Assembly: GCA_003956705.1 (NCBI GenBank)
Contig: QZCP01000844.1
Location: 37,212 to 101,211, forward strand
Source of the DNA: Brevipalpus yothersi
Lineage: Eukaryota; Arthropoda; Arachnida; Trombidiformes; Tenuipalpidae
DNA length: 64,000 nt
Reading direction: 5' to 3'
In this document: piece by piece, positions 1 through 11,065 of the stretch
Layout of the letters: every line of letters starts with the position of its first letter
Position numbering within the stretch: the stretch's first letter is position 1
Made by a program: the position numbers and the translations under genes
Notes under the pieces: model-generated
Database searches by the model: none
What the model saw: the letters and a program-made list of their open reading frames with translations, nothing else
Told to the model about the DNA's origin: nothing

Positions 1-758
1 TGTGAATTTGTATGATATACTGACTTTGAGCTTTTTATCCTTCAGATGAGCATAGTCGAATGTTTCCTCGTTGAGGTACATCATTTTCACATGACTTGAG
101 GTTCCATCAAAATTTTGGAAATACCCTGTTCCATCACAAGGCAGGAAATTTTCTATCCATGAGCCTTTGAAATAAAGTACATTGATCATTACGAGGATAG
201 TTCTTTCATCAAAAGGTTTATCAAATAGTTTGGGGATCAAATTATTCGTCTCTTTAGCAACCCAGTCATTAAGCTTGTCTGATAGCTCCTTGCTGAACAC
301 TTCGTAATCAATTGAAATTGAATAGTTTTTTTCAATTATGTTCCGAAATTTTGACTTCAATGTGACACACGGATTAAATACTGCTTTATTAGCCATTTTG
401 ATGATCAAGTCTTCATTTCCTCGGTTGAATCGCTTGATCAACTTCGAGAAGAGAGTTCAATCAATGGCACGATTTCATTCTCTTAACTAGAAAATTCTCT
501 TACTTTTTTCAACTCCATTCTGACTTCATCAACATTACGAAATGCCGGCTCCAGATGGAAGATTTGCATCATCTGCTCAGCAGTTTTCCCATAAGCACCT
601 TCAAGAAGAATTGTATACAGCACAATTATTCCAATCGGAGAAAATAGAAGGGCTTCTTTTTTCTCCTTGAAATTTTGGCGCAAAAAGTCTGCACTGAATC
701 TATCAATAGATGTTTTGAGTCTAGTTCTTCTTTCTCTCGATGAACGTTGTTGTGACAT
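1..758 (-). CDS. Serpin A, 5' part only (cut by window start)
   Basis: Serine protease inhibitor of the serpin fold; only the N-terminal half is inside the window. Exon 1 is 504..758 (ATG at 758) and exon 2 is 25..441; both are in phase 0 and the remaining exons lie before position 1. Exon 1 carries the helix-A region with SPIGIIVLYTILLEGAYG. Exon 2 carries the core motif around NDWVAKETNNLIP and the strand motif VLYFKGSW, both typical of serpins. No signal peptide is seen (it starts MSQQRSS), so it resembles clade-B-like leaderless serpins. The exon 2 donor is read as GTCAGT, weaker than the GTGAGC, GTGAGA and GTAAGT used by its paralogues. Exon borders match serpins C, D and E, so this is the same tandem family. 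Its reactive loop is not visible, so inhibitory ability cannot be judged. Confidence 0.88.
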
Positions 759-1764
759 TCGTAGAAACCGATAAATGAATTAGAATAGATAAATTTTGGA
801 TCACCTAATCCAATATAGATGATATTATCCTGCCTCTGATACATGGGATACTTGATCTATTCCGTTGGAGTATCTCCGAATAATTGAATGGATAATCAAC
901 AATAGCCTGAAGTGACAATAAATTCTGAAATGTTCTATCATTATTGATGATTGGGATGAGCAAAAAAGTTAAAGACGAATTATGAAGTTGAACAGAAAAA
1001 CACTGATCAAACTTGTGAATAGGCTAAAAATGGATATTTCCTATTCATTGAAATATTTATTCATTGCCACATTCAGTTCAGATATCATTCAGGATCGCAA
1101 ATCTTTTATTACGCACGATAGAGCACGAATTGAAAATCTACTCATCCACCAATAAGAAATTTTTTCTCCGAACATCAAGTGAACTCAATCAAATCCCATT
1201 AATAGTACGGATTTGGTTGAATTAACATTAAAAAAGTTATCGCAAAGAACTTCTTGTGGAAGCTCATCGTTCGGATGGGGCTTATTTAGATATTGGAAAG
1301 AAGAACTATAGATGTGTTAGATACTGTTCAATTTATCGTGATTTTGGTGAACCAAAGCATAGTAATCATCTTGATATAATGGTATATGTACTCAATTGTT
1401 TTAATGAGGTTTGATCATTTCAGGGCAAAAAATTTCCATGGATTGTGATGAATTTTGGGTCGGGGCATCAATAATTGAATCTGGATCGCTAAGAAAAGGT
1501 AGGGTTCCTAAGACAGCGTCCTTTGACCAAAGAAATATAATCATTCATAGAGTGAGGGAGGAAGTGATAAATACTGTAATAAGAATGTATCTAGGTGCAA
1601 CGTCATGGAGATATGGTTCAATAATTGATCTTCAAGATTGAATCACACCATAAACACAAATACAAACACATAATAATCAGGTAGGCTCAAAGATTAGAAT
1701 GCTATTGATTGATGAGTAGTAGAGGAGGGAATGGAAGAAAAATTTCTTCAGCCCTCGACAAGAT
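759..1764. other. Intergenic, no gene supported
   Basis: About 1 kb between serpins A and B. A plus-strand open frame at 1411..1641 starts on TTG and has no matching upstream exon in phase. I see no repeat, RNA gene or conserved motif here. Confidence 0.5.
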
Positions 1765-3860
1765 TCATTCATTCATTTCAAGCTTGTTGACCGCACCAAT
1801 AAACAAGATCACTCCATTCTTCTTATCATAAATGAAGAAAGCAAATGGACGATTGACTTTGAAGTGTATTCCAGGTTTTAGAGATATTGAATCCATTGAA
1901 TGGCCAGTTGCTGCAGCGGCTTGTGTTCCTTTTTCGTCTATTTTGATAACTGTTTTGTGGAATGATTGGCTAACTTTCAATTTCGTTCCGGAAATTCCTG
2001 AAAAATCAGCTCTATCAGAATATATTATGTCCGCCTCAACGAATTTTTTCATATCGTATTCTTTACTGAGCTTGAGCTTTGGCATCTCCAGAGTTTGTAT
2101 TTCTCTTGGCTCTGATTTTATCACTTCATCCAAAACATCGTGTATCATGTAACCGCGGATCGCCTCTTTGAGGGATACACCTTTATCAGGCAGAATGATC
2201 ATCATACTCTTTGAGCCTCTGTAAGGGAGCTCAATAAACTATAGGAACGAGAGAGAAGTAAAAATGACTCATGAATTGATTGAATAAATATTCCAATAGT
2301 ATAATAGTACTTGGTATTTGTGTGCATCTACTCTTTTATATCTCAAAAGCAGGGGATGTTTTTCGAATGATTCCTTGTGCATCAATGTAACCTCTGACTT
2401 TGATCCATCAGCATTATGAAAAGTGTCTGGATGTGAATAGTTAACATTGAATGATTCATTCCACTTTCCGTCGAAAATCGCTGAGTTCATCATAATCAGC
2501 AATGTATCTCGGCTTGGAGGATTATTCAGTATTTTTGGGATCAGGTGTCTCGTTTTCTCGGCAACCCATGAGTTGATATTTTTTTGAGCTTCTGTTGGAT
2601 TATCGAAATTCTCCTCCTTAAGCTCAGCAAGGTATTCTTTAGTGGCTATTTTTTTGTATTCAGGTTTTACTTTGATTTTGTTTGATATGGCAAGTAAATT
2701 ATGGTTGAGCAAGTCTGAAGCAAAAGTGTAACGTCTTGAGAGCTTTTCCATCGACAAATAGAAAGGCATCATTAGATATAAAATAAAAAAGAAAAGTTAA
2801 AAAGAGACTACCTCTCCGAATTCTTTGGTGATATTTTCCATTTCAAAGTCAGTCTCTGCAGACCGATGATAAATCAAATACAGAGCATTTGCCAGTTTAT
2901 GCCAAGTCATCTCACGAGCACCAGCCATGAGCATTGTACAGTATTGGACATAAAATTTGGCAGTCAGAACATTTATAATTTCTGAGAAACGACTTCGAAT
3001 AACTTCATGAAATTTCGAACAGATATTAATTATAAATTCATCTAAAAGACCTGAAATTTTGAATTATCAATCTTCTCCCTTTTAGTTGTTATGCAACTTT
3101 AAGATGATACCTCATCAGGTGAAAAATTGAAAGTCCCATACCAGTAATGCTGAGCGAAGAAAAAAAATTTCGAATTTTCCAATCAAATTGAAAAATAATT
3201 CGAGAAAAGCTTCTTTTCGATCAATTTTTGAATATTTCCAATCAATTCGAGTTATGAGAGCTGAAAAATGAGTCATTCCAAGAAATGTTATGTAACTCTC
3301 AGAACTTTATTCACCCTCTCAGAGATTATCGCACTAGTTTCATCCATTCTGTCTACACCAGAAAGTTTCCAATATATCATTCTTCATTTGTCTACATTTT
3401 GAATAAAATCGATCAAATTTTTCATGGAAAAAAGAACTTTCAAACTTCGAATCTCTAATTCAAACAATGGTGAAGCTATTGGTAAGCTCTCTTGATGACT
3501 CATCAGCTTCATTCCAAAAATTTTCTCCAATTTTATTACCCTCATTCTAGAGATGCTTCTGTGAAAATTTCATGAAAATTGTTCAGTCCATTTCTATGAT
3601 ATCAGGGAATACAAGTGAACCTATCTACTGCCAATTTTTTTGTCCAATACTGTATAACTAACATAAATACTCAAAGGAGAAAAGATAGTATTTTCTTTGG
3701 GCTTGCTATTGACTTTACCGTAAAAGTTTGAGAGAGTGAATCTCTCAATTTCCCTCCTATAAAAGAACTGCGATTCTCTCAGATAACAGTTGAGTAAGGG
3801 AGCAAGATTTATCACAATGGATATTAGGATGCTGAGTTTTTGACAAAGGCCCACCATCAT
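1765..3860 (-). pseudogene. Serpin B, secreted type, exon 1 split by a 714-bp element
   Basis: Exons read as 3653..3860 plus 2812..2936 (one exon interrupted by DNA at 2937..3652), then 2311..2742 and 1765..2238. The N-terminus has a hydrophobic leader (MMVGLCQKLSILISIVINL), unlike the other serpins here, so this one was probably secreted. The exon breaks within the helix-A motif after SPLSIYVSY and resumes at MLMAGAREMTWHKL. Leaving out 2937..3652 restores the frame exactly, giving about 412 codons. The last exon fuses what are exons 3 and 4 in the paralogues, so one intron is absent. The hinge EKGTQAAAAT is intact and typical of inhibitory serpins; the scissile region is near HSMDSISL. As it stands the gene is broken unless the insertion is spliced out or absent in other individuals. 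Serpin identity is clear; whether it is dead is inference. Confidence 0.82.
2937..3654. mobile_element. 714-bp TA-flanked inverted-repeat element (MITE-like) in serpin B
   Basis: The element body is 2939..3652. Its ends are near-perfect inverted repeats of about 26 bp that start CAGTATTGGACA and end TTGGCAGT, with two mismatches. A TA dinucleotide lies directly outside each end (2937-2938 and 3653-3654), the target duplication of Tc1/mariner-type elements. No transposase frame is seen inside, so it would be non-autonomous. The placement in a coding exon, with exact frame restoration on removal, gives the borders independently. Confidence 0.85.
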
Positions 3861-4359
3861 GGAATCTTATTAATAAAGTTCACAGTCTTTGAAGAAATTT
3901 ATTGGAGAAACCGTTAAACTGATTCGATCCTAAGAGATTCTCAAGAAATCAGAGATTAATAAGGAAGAAAATGATTATTTTTTCTCCACACCTTCAAATA
4001 ACTACAAATATCACTATACATGTTGGTATACTTACAGGTATATGTAATTTGAGGTTTCAGTTTTCAACACAGCTCATTTCATTGGTTTGAATTTCAAATT
4101 TTTGCTTGCTTCAGTAAATCCGCTCTATTTTCAATACACGATAAGCTATCATTAACTTTCACAATTGACTGATCAAATTGGTCATTGAATTGTGAAATTT
4201 TTTTCAAATCAGTCAAGTCCAAATTGAAATATACCTCTCCAAAATTTGTCTCACTTTTCTTTCATATAGATTGTAATATCTCATGGCAATTCCAAGGTTT
4301 GCTTGAAAAGATGCCATAAAATATTGCCCAAGCAGCCTGTTCGAGAGTGAATAGGTAAT
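3861..4359. other. Intergenic, no gene supported
   Basis: AT-rich sequence upstream of serpin B. I see no coding frame, repeat or RNA gene. Confidence 0.5.
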
Positions 4360-4810
4360 CATTCACGTTAGTAATTGGAATACTATCGATGAGTAGTAGA
4401 GGAAGGTAAAAAAAATTTCGCCAAGCCATCGACAAGATTCATTCATTTCAAACTTTGTTGACCCAACAAATGTGATCACTCATTTGAACCTATCATAAAT
4501 CATAGGAACAAATGGATGGATTGCTTTTAACTGAATATTCTCACTTTTTGAATCCAATGCTACCATTGAAACACCAGCTACCACTATGGCATGTGTTCCC
4601 TCTCAGTTTACTTGGATATTAGCTATGAGTTGCTTATGTGGAATGACTCGCTAACTTTCAATTTCATGTCTGAGAAATTTTTGAGAAATTAGCTCCATCA
4701 CACAATATTATCTATCCTCACGGGAGCTGTTCCATGTCCATTGAAAAATAGAAAGGCATCATTAGATATGTTATAGAAGTTTCTGGTTATAATTACCCAT
4801 CCAGATGCCA
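4360..4810 (-). pseudogene. Decayed serpin B-like fragment
   Basis: 4380..4730 aligns by eye with the last exon of serpin B (compare about 1700..2040). Shared pieces include the trailer ATGAGTAGTAGAGGA, the region encoding the hinge (GTGTTCCCT next to an Ala-rich stretch) and GGCTAACTTTCAATTTC-like sequence. Frameshifts and small deletions destroy the frame. At about 4740..4775 it jumps to sequence matching the start of serpin B exon 2 (AATAGAAAGGCATCATTAGATAT), so the middle of the copy is deleted. It is a truncated tandem duplicate. Confidence 0.75.
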
Positions 4811-4953
4811 TGATAATATTGCCCATTTCAGGATAATGTCCATTGTCCTTTAGATTGATGATGAATCGGACTCAAGGCGTAAGCCACGATAAGATTCTGT
4901 GAATTTTTGAGAATCATTCAGAGCTGATCCTAGGAGGCGAACAGTTGGAATGC

Positions 4954-6658
4954 TTAGCGTTTGCGGAATAGCCAAGGAAAATATGATTTGAAAGATTTCT
5001 TTTTCGGTTTTTGGACCACACTCTCAGGTTCTTCAGAGTCAGACTCAGAGTCAAATGAAGCTGGAGCTGGAGCTGGAGTTGGAGCTGGAGCTGGAGCTGG
5101 TATCGGAGTTGCTCTTGGAGGCCGAGAATTTGGAAACTTCTTAATAGCACCCACAAATAGGTTAACAGAAGATTCCTCTTCTCGAATGATGAACACGAAC
5201 GGTCGATCAGCAATGAAGTCGTTCACTGGTGCTAACGATCGGTATCGACACGCGAACAAACTAACTGCAACCGTTGCAGCTGCCGCCTGAGTTCCTTTTT
5301 CATCAACAATAATGATAGCTTTTTGAGCAGATTTTGATCTATATCGGAGTAAATTAGATGGACAAAAGGTTATATTTGATTGTATTAAGCTGAGAAGACT
5401 AAAAATTTGCCCAAAAATAACCTTAAATCTTGTAATTATGGTCCCAAAGAGAGACCATCACTTTTCTGAAGCTGCTACATACTGATTCTCTCAATTAGTA
5501 GTGCATTCATTAAACTTACATGAAGAAAGATTTATCTAAGACTTCAGTTATTCCTTTGATCTCAGCAGAGATAGAGAATGGAAGCTCAAGACCCATGGCT
5601 GGCAGTATTTTAGAAAGTTCATGAAAATCCACGATTTGGAATTTTGGCATCTTTATGAGTGAAAGATTAGTGGCTCCTAGAGACTGGATGTACCTCTCTA
5701 TTTTGTCCCCTTCGAGATTATCTATGAATGTTTGAATTGAATTCGCCTCCAATGGTAGAAATATATAAGTGTTGGCACCTTTTTTGTAAGGCAATTTAAC
5801 AATCTATGCAAGAAAAGATAATTGTTTAAGTTGATTGATGATCAATATTAAGGCTCTCACTTTAAGTTTTTCATCCTTTAGGTGACAAAATTGGTAATGT
5901 TTGTTTGTAATATACATCATTTTTATATCACTTTCGGTACCATCATAATTATGGAAGCATTCTTTCTCGGTGCTGAGCTCAAAATCATCTGACCAGAAGC
6001 CTTTAAAGTAGAGCACATTGATCAGCACCAAAATATCACGTGGATCAAAAGGCTCATCAAACAATTGAGTGATCATATTATCAGTAGTATCAGCAACCCA
6101 TTTATTGAGCTTCTCCATCAAAACTCCCGGTTCATTATGATCTTCTTTGTCAATCGTAGCTGAATAGTTTTTCTCTATTATCTCTCGATACCGTGACTTT
6201 AGGGGAATGTCTTGTATCATTACTAATTTATTAGCCATTCTGATAGTTAAATCTTGATCCTGTTGATTCAGCGCCTTTATCAGCTTCAGGAAAACAATGT
6301 GTGTAAATCAGTGTGACCTCATGTTGTCCAGTACGTCAACGAATTGGAGGCACGTAGCATGAAGGATTCCCTAGATTTTCAGTTTAAAAATAAATTATAA
6401 ACTTCCTACCTTCTTCAATTGAACTCTGACCTCTCCAACGTTTTTGAACTGAGGCTTCAAGTGGAATATTTGCATTATCTGATCTGCAGTACGTCCCTGA
6501 GCTCCTTCAAGAAGAATCGTATACAGCGCAATTATTCCGATTGGAGACACGAGAATAGATTCCTTCTTGTTTTTGAAAATTTTACGCAGAAAGTCTACAC
6601 TGAATTTATCAACAGAAGTCTTGAGACCAGATTCCACCTCTTTCAGCGCTTGTGACAT
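4954..6658 (-). CDS. Serpin C with Pro-Ala/Ser-Asp C-terminal extension
   Basis: Four exons: 6410..6658, 5861..6283, 5520..5803 and 4954..5338, with phases that fit (0, 0, 2), giving 446 aa. It carries the serpin core (SPIGIIALYTILLEGAQG, NKWVADTTDNMI, VLYFKGFWSDDF) and an inhibitory hinge EKGTQAAAAT. The scissile bond should fall in the stretch LFACRYRS; the Arg residues suggest a trypsin-like target, but the exact P1 is uncertain. After the usual end strand (VNLFVGAIKKF) the protein runs on for about 60 residues: Pro-Ala repeats, then an acidic Ser-Asp-Glu patch, then a basic tail ending near WLFRKR. Serpins normally end within a few residues of this strand. No leader is seen (starts MSQALKEV). 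It resembles mite serpins of the scabies and house-dust-mite type; the substrate is not known. Confidence 0.88.
5056..5104. repeat. Hexamer repeat (GGAGCT-like) in serpin C coding sequence
   Basis: Imperfect 6-bp repeat on the plus strand (GCTGGA units). Read on the minus strand it encodes the Pro-Ala repeats of the serpin C tail, so the length of that tail may vary between individuals. Confidence 0.85.
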
Positions 6659-7353
6659 TATTGGTAGTTAATTTGTTTGACTGATTCCAACAAACATTTT
6701 CAAGATGACCATCTGAATTTCATTCTCAATGTCCAAAATTAAGCAAGATCAAAACAAAGCACACTTTACGGTATGTTCACCAGCTCATATGGGATACTTA
6801 TTCATTTTGATTATGAATTAATCAACAATAACTTAGAGTGTCAATTGAGCATGATTCATCCCTCATGAGGCGAAGATATGAAAAAGATTGGAGTAGGAAT
6901 GACAATTAATATTAAGATTCAATCGATTCGTCATCTAACAGTTTAAACCCATGGAAAAATATCGGTTGTAATAATAGGTGGTAAATGTCAACTTTTCTCA
7001 TGAATTCAAGTCCTATTTTACTGTGTTCAGAAGCTATCAGTCAAAAAGTGGGAAAGAACTATTCCAAAACACCAAACCAAAGATTTATAACTATCCTCGT
7101 TTATAATAAAATAAATATTCTGCTTAATAATCCTCTTTCCAAAATCGAAAATCCAGTTCCGTAGATAGTTTTGAAGTGAGGTAGATGACGAAACTCAGTA
7201 AACAGACATCTCATCAGATTACCAACCTGAAATGATAGAATATTGTCGATCATGTGATTCGAATTGGAGTGGGAGGATTTCCAATGAATGCAACTAAAAT
7301 CATCTAGAAAACCTCTAATCCAGATCCAATGGACAATTATACCTTTTTTTGAT
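6659..7353. other. Intergenic, no gene supported
   Basis: Between serpin C and the protease remnant. It holds AT-rich sequence with no supported coding exon. Confidence 0.45.
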
Positions 7354-7900
7354 TCAATTCTTGAAAGTAATCTGTTTTTTGATCCATTTGGATACATGCA
7401 GTACGTTTACAAAAACACTATACAAGTTAGGGCCTTGATGCCAAGATGCAATACCAATCTGGATAGATTTATTTCTCCAACCTCGAATAATCAATGGTGA
7501 CCCAGAATCTCCACTCATCATTCCTTTATCTTTTCCAACGAAACCAGCACATAACATAGAATCATCTATTTCTGTAACCAAGGCTAACGAACACTCTAAA
7601 CTATCCTCAACTGGAAGTATTACAGATCTCAGAACTTCTGATGCAGTAGTGTTAGTCACATTACCATATCCGGTAAGTGTAGCACTTTTACCCAAGTAGC
7701 TGGATTTTGGTAGAGTAACAGCTTGGGCTTTATATCCTTTATCTCCTTCATATTTCATTTCTTTCTTCAGAGATTCCTTCAAATTAGTGCTACATCATAC
7801 TTGCCATAAAAGGGAACTCTCTAAAGTACAGGGTAGAAATTAGGAATGACCTCGTAAGACGGGTGAATAGTATAACTGGAAACATGATAGCAGTATAGGG
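7354..7900 (-). pseudogene. Serine protease remnant (C-terminal part)
   Basis: Minus-strand sequence matching the second half of a chymotrypsin-fold (S1) protease. The Asp region (YDVALI, about 7795..7815) lies in a frame broken by stops and shifts into the longer frame 7354..7782. That frame contains LTGYGNVT, a Cys pair region (MLCAGF) and the active-Ser motif GDSGSP. The exon that should hold the catalytic His is missing; the sequence upstream becomes a serpin fragment instead. It is most like the intact protease at 13643..14515: the same QIGIAS segment, and it also lacks the Cys preceding the active-site loop. The late part looks well preserved, so the decay may be recent. Confidence 0.75.
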
Positions 7901-7939
7901 TGAGTATTAACGCCCTACCTTATTTAGGCAGGCAATTTT

Positions 7940-8180
7940 GCCCACAGAAAGTTCAGGTCATCGAAAAGTGTCGGAATCAAATTGTTTGTCTCTTTGGAGA
8001 CCAATTTATTGAGTTTTCTAGTGAGAGTCTTTCATTTTTCGAAGGCTTGCTTATTAATCGAAGTAAATTAGTAACTCTTTATTATCTTCTAACATGCTTG
8101 TTCATTATTATTCTATTGGCCAATTTTAGGGTCAGTTCTTTATTTCTCTCAATTTTTACACTTCAAAATTGTTCATAAAT
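7940..8180 (-). pseudogene. Decayed serpin exon 2 fragment
   Basis: On the plus strand this stretch matches the reverse of serpin D exon 2 (compare about 9170..9400). Shared parts include the run around GGAATCAAATTGTTTGTCTC, TTTATTGAGTTT, ATCGAAGTAAA and TTGGCCAATTTTAGGGTCAG. The serpin frame is lost. A 92-codon plus-strand open frame across it is a by-product. Confidence 0.72.
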
Positions 8181-8263
8181 TTATCTGGGCTTTTTTGTGA
8201 GTTCAATGCAACACAGGGGCTATTATAAGTTGGTTCTGGGAGAAACTGATGGATAAGAAAGCT

Positions 8264-9758
8264 TCAGAGGGCATTTGGTAACTTTTTGACTGCACCAACG
8301 AATAGATTAACGGAAGTTTTCTCATCTCGAATGAAAAAAAAGAATGGTCGATCAACAATAATTGATCCTGGCTCCTGTGGCCCCGATGAGAGAAGCGTTA
8401 CATATGTTGCAGCTGCGGCTTCAGTACCTTTTTCATCAACAATAATAACAGCTTTTTGAACGGATTCTGTTCTGTACCAAAATAAAGAAATTCGTTTAGT
8501 GAGCTGAATGGACTTATTTGGATGAAAGTCAAGAAAGAGTCAATGTTTTAGGATTTTGGACTCAAAACATTAGATCCTTTTGCGATTATGTTTTCCCGAG
8601 TCTTCATGCTTTAGCTGTATCATCAAACTCTCTCATCAAACTCACACGTAAGGTGAACCACGACAAATTCCAGATAAATCAGCAGAGACAGAGAATGGTA
8701 AATCTAATCCCATTGCAGGCAGTATTTTGTCTAGTTGGTGAGCATCTTCCAACCGAAATATTGGCATCTTCATGATCGACATGTGAGTTTCTTGGACACA
8801 GTAGGTATACTCTTCTATTGTCTTCGTCTCAAGTTGAACAATGAGTCCTTCAATTCCTTCAACTTCCAATGGCGCGAATATATACATGCTGACTCCTTTC
8901 TTATAGGGTATTTTAATGATCTAAGTGAACGAAAAGTTTCAATGGAAGTTTGTAAAAATCCCAAGAGCAAATGCTCACTTTAAATTTCTCCTCTTTCAGA
9001 TGAGCAAACGGCATTGTTACATCTTCTTTATACATCATTTTCACCTTACTCTCTGTCCCATCGAAATTATAGAAGGTTTCTGTCTCACTTTTTAGGTCGA
9101 AAGGTGAGAACCAGGAACTCTTGAAGTAGAGCACGTTTATAAGAACAATAAGGCAACTTGCGTCAATTGGTCCATCGAACAGTTCAGGAATCAAATTATT
9201 CGTCTCTTTGGAAACCCATTTATTGAGTTTCTTAGTAAGAGCTTCTGATTTGTTGAAGTCTTCCTTATCAATCGAAGTAAAATAGTAGCTCTGCATTATC
9301 TTTTGATATGCTGACTTGAAAGCAACACAAATGGTTTTGTTCAATATTATTTTATTAGCCATTGTGAGGGTCAGACCTTTATTTTTCTTGTTCAATCTAA
9401 TTATAAGCTTCAAAAATCAATCAATCATGATGATCAAGCTCAAGTCATTAGCCGTGAGATGCACAAACGTTCAGATGAAAATGAATAAAAATTCCTTTTT
9501 TACCTTCTTCAAATCATCTCTAATCTCACCAACGTTTTTGAATTGAGATTGTAAGTGGAGAATCTTCATTATCTGATCTGCAGTTGGACCACGAGCCCCT
9601 TCAAGAAGCATTGTATAAAGGACTATTATCCCAATTGGAGATACAAGAATATGTTCATCTTTGCTCCCAAGAACGTGACGCAGATAGTCAACCGTAAATC
9701 TGTCAACTGATGTTGTGAGCCTAGCTTCCAGTTCCTCTGATGAAGGCCCCTGTGACAT
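8264..9758 (-). CDS. Serpin D
   Basis: Four exons: 9504..9758, 8979..9407, 8646..8920 and 8264..8471, giving 388 aa. The last exon has no internal Met and is easily missed. It starts after an AG acceptor at 8472-8473 and joins in phase 2 to a GTGAGT donor just below 8646. The protein has helix A (SPIGIIVLYTMLLEGARG), the exon 2 core NKWVSKETNNLIPELF and VLYFKSSW, and the hinge EKGTEAAAAT. The loop then runs YVTLLSSGPQEPG before VDRPFFFFIRDE. A Gly- and Pro-containing scissile region differs from those of serpins C and E. It ends promptly after LFVGAVKKLPNAL, the usual serpin length. No leader is seen. Hinge composition predicts an inhibitor; the target protease cannot be read from the sequence. 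Confidence 0.9.
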
Positions 9759-11065
9759 TAGGAAACATCAATCAAATCAAATTCTAGACGAGTTAACATG
9801 AGATAATTGCAGAAAATCTTTTTTTGCTTTTTGAAAATGAGGTTACAATCCCCAAAACCCAATTGCCCTACACGGGATACTTCACATACTCTGCTTGATT
9901 ATCAATACAAATGCGAATCAACAATGGTTCAAAAATTTAACATAACTTCATTCCTCTCACTGCAGAAGAATGTGTGATTTTTAAAAATTGAGAACCTACT
10001 AGGAAAACGATCAGAAACTCTTCTGCAACTTTCACAGTTTCTCGAAAATTCTTCAAACACTACCCAATGAATTGTCGAGAAGAACTAAGCGAGGTAAATT
10101 TGAAGAATCTCTGATCAATTCATGAATTGTCAAATGATGAATATCCGAAAATTTTCTCGAACATTGATTATTGGTGCCAGCATGGATCACAAAACTCGAG
10201 AAATAACCCATCAGAATCTCATACTGGTATCACGAAGTAAGTCATTAGAGTCTCCGATGAGATTCTGTCTCTAAAATGAGAAAAAAAGATAAGTAAGTCT
10301 TTGCACTATGTATGCAAATCATTTTTTTGGGAGCAAAATGCTTGCAAATGATAATAGCTTGGTCCTTGAAGATGAACAATATGATTGTTTGGTGAGACTC
10401 ATTCCCTGCTCCACTTGACGGAAGACAAAAACTGATGAATGATCAATAGCTTCTCCTTCTTGATATTAACAGATGAGAGGCTCTTAACAGAGAGAAAAAG
10501 ATGCTCAAAATTCTTGTTGACTTGAAGGATGACTCACCCTTCATCCTGGATGAGAATTAGAAAGATAAAATTAACCCTCAGCAGTGATTCTCAGGAGTTA
10601 ATGCGAGCATTTGATCAATTCATGGCCCGTTGAAGCAAATTAAACTGATCTGATTGTGGCAATCACAGGTTTTATTTAAAATGAGACCACCCGAAAATAA
10701 GACCATGGCCTTACTTTAGTCTACTTTTTTATTCGAAAATAAGACCCTTTCTAGGAAACCTTTCTCCTTGAGAAGCACACCGGAGAGGCCAATGGCTGGG
10801 GCAAATTAAACTGATCAATTATGGTTAACTCTAGGAATCTTTTGATTGTGGCAATTAAGATGACCTAAATTTAGATGCTCCTGACAAATCTTATTCTTAT
10901 GGCTGCTTTATCGAGAAGAATCAGCGATTTAAGTTGATAGTTACAGCTACAGATTGTGACTCTTTACTCATAAATTGTAGGACTGAAGGTAAAAATCACT
11001 TAAAATTCTTCATCCTAATTACATAAATAACACGGATGTCCAAATCAAAGAAATGGTAGATTCAG
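9759..11065. other. Intergenic, no gene supported
   Basis: About 1.3 kb between serpins D and E. AT-rich, with no long frame, no microsatellite and no recognisable RNA gene. Two short copies of an AAAATAAGACC motif occur near 10690 and 10735. Confidence 0.5.

Noticed and set aside
1411..1641. 76-codon plus-strand frame that vaguely resembles a transposase segment
   Set aside because: It starts on TTG and the only possible upstream exon joins in the wrong phase; no motif confirmed.
3621..3860. Separate short serpin N-terminal fragment
   Set aside because: It is the first half of the serpin B exon; the inverted-repeat element explains the break.
5804..5860. Continuation of serpin C exon 2 into VRALILIINQ
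   Set aside because: It reads through a GTGAGA donor; the paralogues share the splice site at KLK.
7900..8178. 92-codon plus-strand frame
   Set aside because: It is antisense to a serpin exon 2 remnant.
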